A stretch of 64,000 nucleotides of DNA from Nocardia brasiliensis. Its GTDB lineage: Bacteria > Actinomycetota > Actinomycetes > Mycobacteriales > Mycobacteriaceae. The translations under genes and the position numbers were made by a program. The DNA is taken from NCBI RefSeq assembly GCF_011801125.1, contig NZ_CP046171.1, positions 6,014,001-6,078,000 of the forward strand, written 5' to 3'. This document shows, piece by piece, positions 61,963-64,000 of the stretch (position 1 is the stretch's first letter; each line of letters begins with the position of its first letter). The notes under the pieces were generated by a model. That model was not told where the DNA came from. It did no database searches and saw only the letters and a program-made list of their open reading frames with translations.

Positions 61963-61980
61963 GCAAAAATAGGCATTTGC
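61963..61980 (+). promoter_or_regulatory. Putative PrpR/RamB-type operator upstream of prpD
   Basis: The inverted pair GCAAA (61963-61967) and TTTGC (61976-61980) lies 43 bp before the prpD start. TTTGC-containing sites are the type recognised by RamB/PrpR regulators in corynebacteria and mycobacteria. No prpR gene is adjacent, so the assignment is tentative. Confidence 0.35.
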
Positions 61981-62022
61981 GAGGCGGTTCGGCGCCGGTC
62001 GGTGCTCGGTAGCGTGCGAAAT

Positions 62023-63525
62023 ATGAAGAATCATCTCGTCCGCACCCACCGCTCCGCCGAGCAGTTCCCGCGCACAGAGCATCTCGCCTGGCGCATCGCC
62101 GAGGTCGCCGCCGACCCGGTCGAGGTGGCGCCGCAGACCGCGGAGATGATCGTCAACCGGATCATCGACAACGCCGCGGTCGCGGCCGCGTCGCTCACCC
62201 GGCGACCGGTCGCCAACGCGCGCGCCCAGGCACTGGCCCATCCCTATCGGCCCGGCGCCGCCGTGTTCGGCGTCGGCGGCGCCTACTCCCCCGAGTGGGC
62301 GGCCTGGGCCAACGGCGTCGCCGTGCGCGAGCTCGACTTCCACGACACCTTTCTCGCCGCGGAGTACTCCCACCCCGGTGACAACATCGCGCCGATCCTG
62401 GCGGTGGCGCAGCACGCCGGGCGGAGCGGGGCGGAGCTGATCCGCGGCCTGGCAACGGGTTACGAGATCCAGATCGACCTGGTGCGGGCCATCTGCCTGC
62501 ACCAGCACAAGATCGACCACGTCGCCCATCTCGGACCGTCGGCCGCGGCGGGCATCGGCACGTTGCTCGGGCTCGACCCCGAGACCATCTACCAGGCGGT
62601 CGGGCAGGCACTGCACACCACCACCGCGACGCGGCAATCCCGCAAGGGCGAGATCTCCAGCTGGAAGGCCTACGCGCCGGCCTTCGCGGGCAAGATGGCG
62701 GTCGAGGCCGTCGATCGCGCGCTGCGCGGCGAGGGCGCGCCGTCGCCGATCTGGGAGGGCGAGGACGGTGTGATCGCCTGGCTGCTCGGCGGCCCCGAGA
62801 CCGAATACTCGGTGCCGCTGCCCGGCCCCGGTGAGCCGAAGCGGGCGATCCTGGACTCCTACACCAAGGAACATTCCGCGGAGTATCAGAGTCAGGCGCC
62901 GATCGACCTGGCCTGCCGCCTGCGCGAGCGGATCGGCGACCTGACCCAGATCGCCTCGATCGTGCTGCACACCAGCCACCACACGCACTACGTGATCGGC
63001 ACCGGATCCAACGATCCGCAGAAGTTCGACCCCGGCGCCTCGCGGGAAACCCTCGACCACTCGATCATGTACATCTTCGCGGTCGCCCTGCAGGACGGTA
63101 CCTGGCATCACGAGCGTTCCTACGCGCCAGAACGCGCCGCGCGCCCCGACACCGTCGAGCTGTGGCGCAAGATCTCCACCGCCGAGGATCCGGAGTGGAC
63201 GCGCCGCTACCACAGCACCGACCCGAATGAGAAGGCGTTCGGTGCCCGCGCCGAAATCACCTTGAAGAGCGGCGAAATCATCACCGACGAGCTCGCCGTC
63301 GCCGACGCGCACCCGCTCGGCGCCCGCCCGTTCGCGCGCGCGCAGTACATCGCGAAGTTCCGCACCCTCGCCGAGGGCGTGATCGATCCCGCCGAGCAGG
63401 ACCGGTTCCTCGAGGTCGCGCAGCGCACCGCCGAGCTGTCCCCCGCCGAGCTCGGCGGACTCACCTTCACCGTCTCCGACGACGTGCTCGCGCGTTCGCC
63501 GCGCTCGCCCCGAGGGCTGTTCTGA
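62023..63525 (+). CDS. prpD: 2-methylcitrate dehydratase (MmgE/PrpD)
   Basis: A 500-residue PrpD that dehydrates 2-methylcitrate to 2-methyl-cis-aconitate in propionyl-CoA breakdown. [20 protein letters not shown] (near residue 103), [41 protein letters not shown] and YPNE-like [16 protein letters not shown] match the family. ATG 62023 fits the family N-terminus. It overlaps prpB by 1 base (TGATG). Confidence 0.93.
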   Translation: MKNHLVRTHRSAEQFPRTEHLAWRIAEVAADPVEVAPQTAEMIVNRIIDNAAVAAASLTRRPVANARAQALAHPYRPGAAVFGVGGAYSPEWAAWANGVAVRELDFHDTFLAAEYSHPGDNIAPILAVAQHAGRSGAELIRGLATGYEIQIDLVRAICLHQHKIDHVAHLGPSAAAGIGTLLGLDPETIYQAVGQALHTTTATRQSRKGEISSWKAYAPAFAGKMAVEAVDRALRGEGAPSPIWEGEDGVIAWLLGGPETEYSVPLPGPGEPKRAILDSYTKEHSAEYQSQAPIDLACRLRERIGDLTQIASIVLHTSHHTHYVIGTGSNDPQKFDPGASRETLDHSIMYIFAVALQDGTWHHERSYAPERAARPDTVELWRKISTAEDPEWTRRYHSTDPNEKAFGARAEITLKSGEIITDELAVADAHPLGARPFARAQYIAKFRTLAEGVIDPAEQDRFLEVAQRTAELSPAELGGLTFTVSDDVLARSPRSPRGLF

Positions 63526-64000
63526 TGACGGGCCTGCTCGCGGCGGCGACGTCGGCCGCGGACAAGCGCGCGGCCCTGCGTGCGGGCTTGGCCTCCGGAC
63601 GGATCCAGCGCCTGCCAGGTGCCTTCAATCCGTTGGTGGCCAAGCTGATCCAGGAAATCGGCTTCGAAGGCGTCTATGTCTCCGGCGCGGTGGTCTCCGC
63701 CGAACTCGCACTGCCCGATATCGGACTCACCACGCTCAGCGAGGTGTCCGAGCGCGGGCGGCAGATCGCGCGGGTCACCGATCTGCCCGTGCTCATCGAC
63801 GCCGACACCGGCTTCGGCGAACCGATGAACGCCGCACGCACCGTGACGCTGCTCGAGGACGCCGGAATCGCGGGCTGCCACCTCGAAGACCAGGTGAATC
63901 CGAAACGTTGCGGGCACCTCGACGGTAAGGCCGTGGTGCCGACACAGGAGATGGTGCGCCGCCTCCGCGCGGCCGTATCGGCAAGGCGTGACCCGAATTT
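63525..64000 (+). CDS. prpB: Methylisocitrate lyase, 5' part
   Basis: The first 158 codons of PrpB, cut by the window end. GAFNPLVAKLIQEIGFEGVYVSGA (substrate loop region), LPVLIDADTGFGEP (metal-binding Asp), and the catalytic Cys in LEDQVNPKRCGHLDGK are present. The enzyme splits methylisocitrate to succinate and pyruvate. Coupled to prpD; prpC is expected just beyond the window. Confidence 0.93.
   Translation, partial: MTGLLAAATSAADKRAALRAGLASGRIQRLPGAFNPLVAKLIQEIGFEGVYVSGAVVSAELALPDIGLTTLSEVSERGRQIARVTDLPVLIDADTGFGEPMNAARTVTLLEDAGIAGCHLEDQVNPKRCGHLDGKAVVPTQEMVRRLRAAVSARRDPN

Noticed and set aside
1..64000. CRISPR arrays, tRNA or rRNA genes
   Set aside because: No regularly spaced repeats, cloverleaf-like or rRNA-like sequences were seen on reading both strands.

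Overview
The window is a roughly 69-70% GC actinobacterial chromosome segment, most likely Nocardia or a close mycolic-acid relative. The signs are an Lsr2-type nucleoid protein, a textbook F420-dependent glucose-6-phosphate dehydrogenase (FGD), a sphingomyelinase C, a methylcitrate locus, and strong GC3 codon bias. I see no rRNA, tRNA or CRISPR.

Left part (1 to about 20300) is ordinary and accessory chromosome. It holds a truncated exported protein at the edge, a decayed IS630-like transposase, an S8 peptidase with a small partner resembling its own N-terminus, a MetE/UROD-like protein and a SAM methyltransferase. It continues with an OmpR two-component system, a TAP-like lipoprotein hydrolase, sphingomyelinase, a secreted cyclophilin, Lsr2 and AMP nucleosidase. 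Two secreted proteins share an N-terminal leader, and a peptide-transport lipoprotein and an LVIVD-repeat secreted protein follow. A strong bidirectional terminator (20292-20325) ends this part.

Central part (about 20336 to 60190) is the highlight: a biosynthetic gene cluster of about 40 kb. It combines (i) a CreD/CreE-like pair, the aspartate-to-nitrosuccinate-to-nitrite pathway; (ii) a type I DAHP synthase plus PhzE, PhzD and an EntA/DhbA-like dehydrogenase, which together predict 3-hydroxyanthranilate; (iii) a complete mevalonate pathway (HMG-CoA reductase, HMG-CoA synthase, three GHMP kinases, type 2 IDI), a polyprenyl diphosphate synthase and two UbiA prenyltransferases; (iv) two AMP-forming ligases, one a candidate nitrite-dependent diazotase; (v) FGD next to an SRPBCC-DDN fusion, an F420 redox module; (vi) a FabH-like ketosynthase, a membrane acyltransferase and an MFS exporter; (vii) a large ATPase-LuxR regulator, a LuxR two-component pair and two SARPs. 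There is no PKS, NRPS, PhzF/PhzG or terpene cyclase. My inference is a prenylated aminophenol-carboxylate (meroterpenoid) whose amine is diazotised, either kept as a diazo/N-N product or removed reductively. I do not recognise a described cluster with this combination.

Right part (60249-64000): a small HTH protein and zinc-ribbon protein, a flavodoxin-like protein, a rho-independent terminator, then prpD and the start of prpB of the methylcitrate cycle, cut by the window end.
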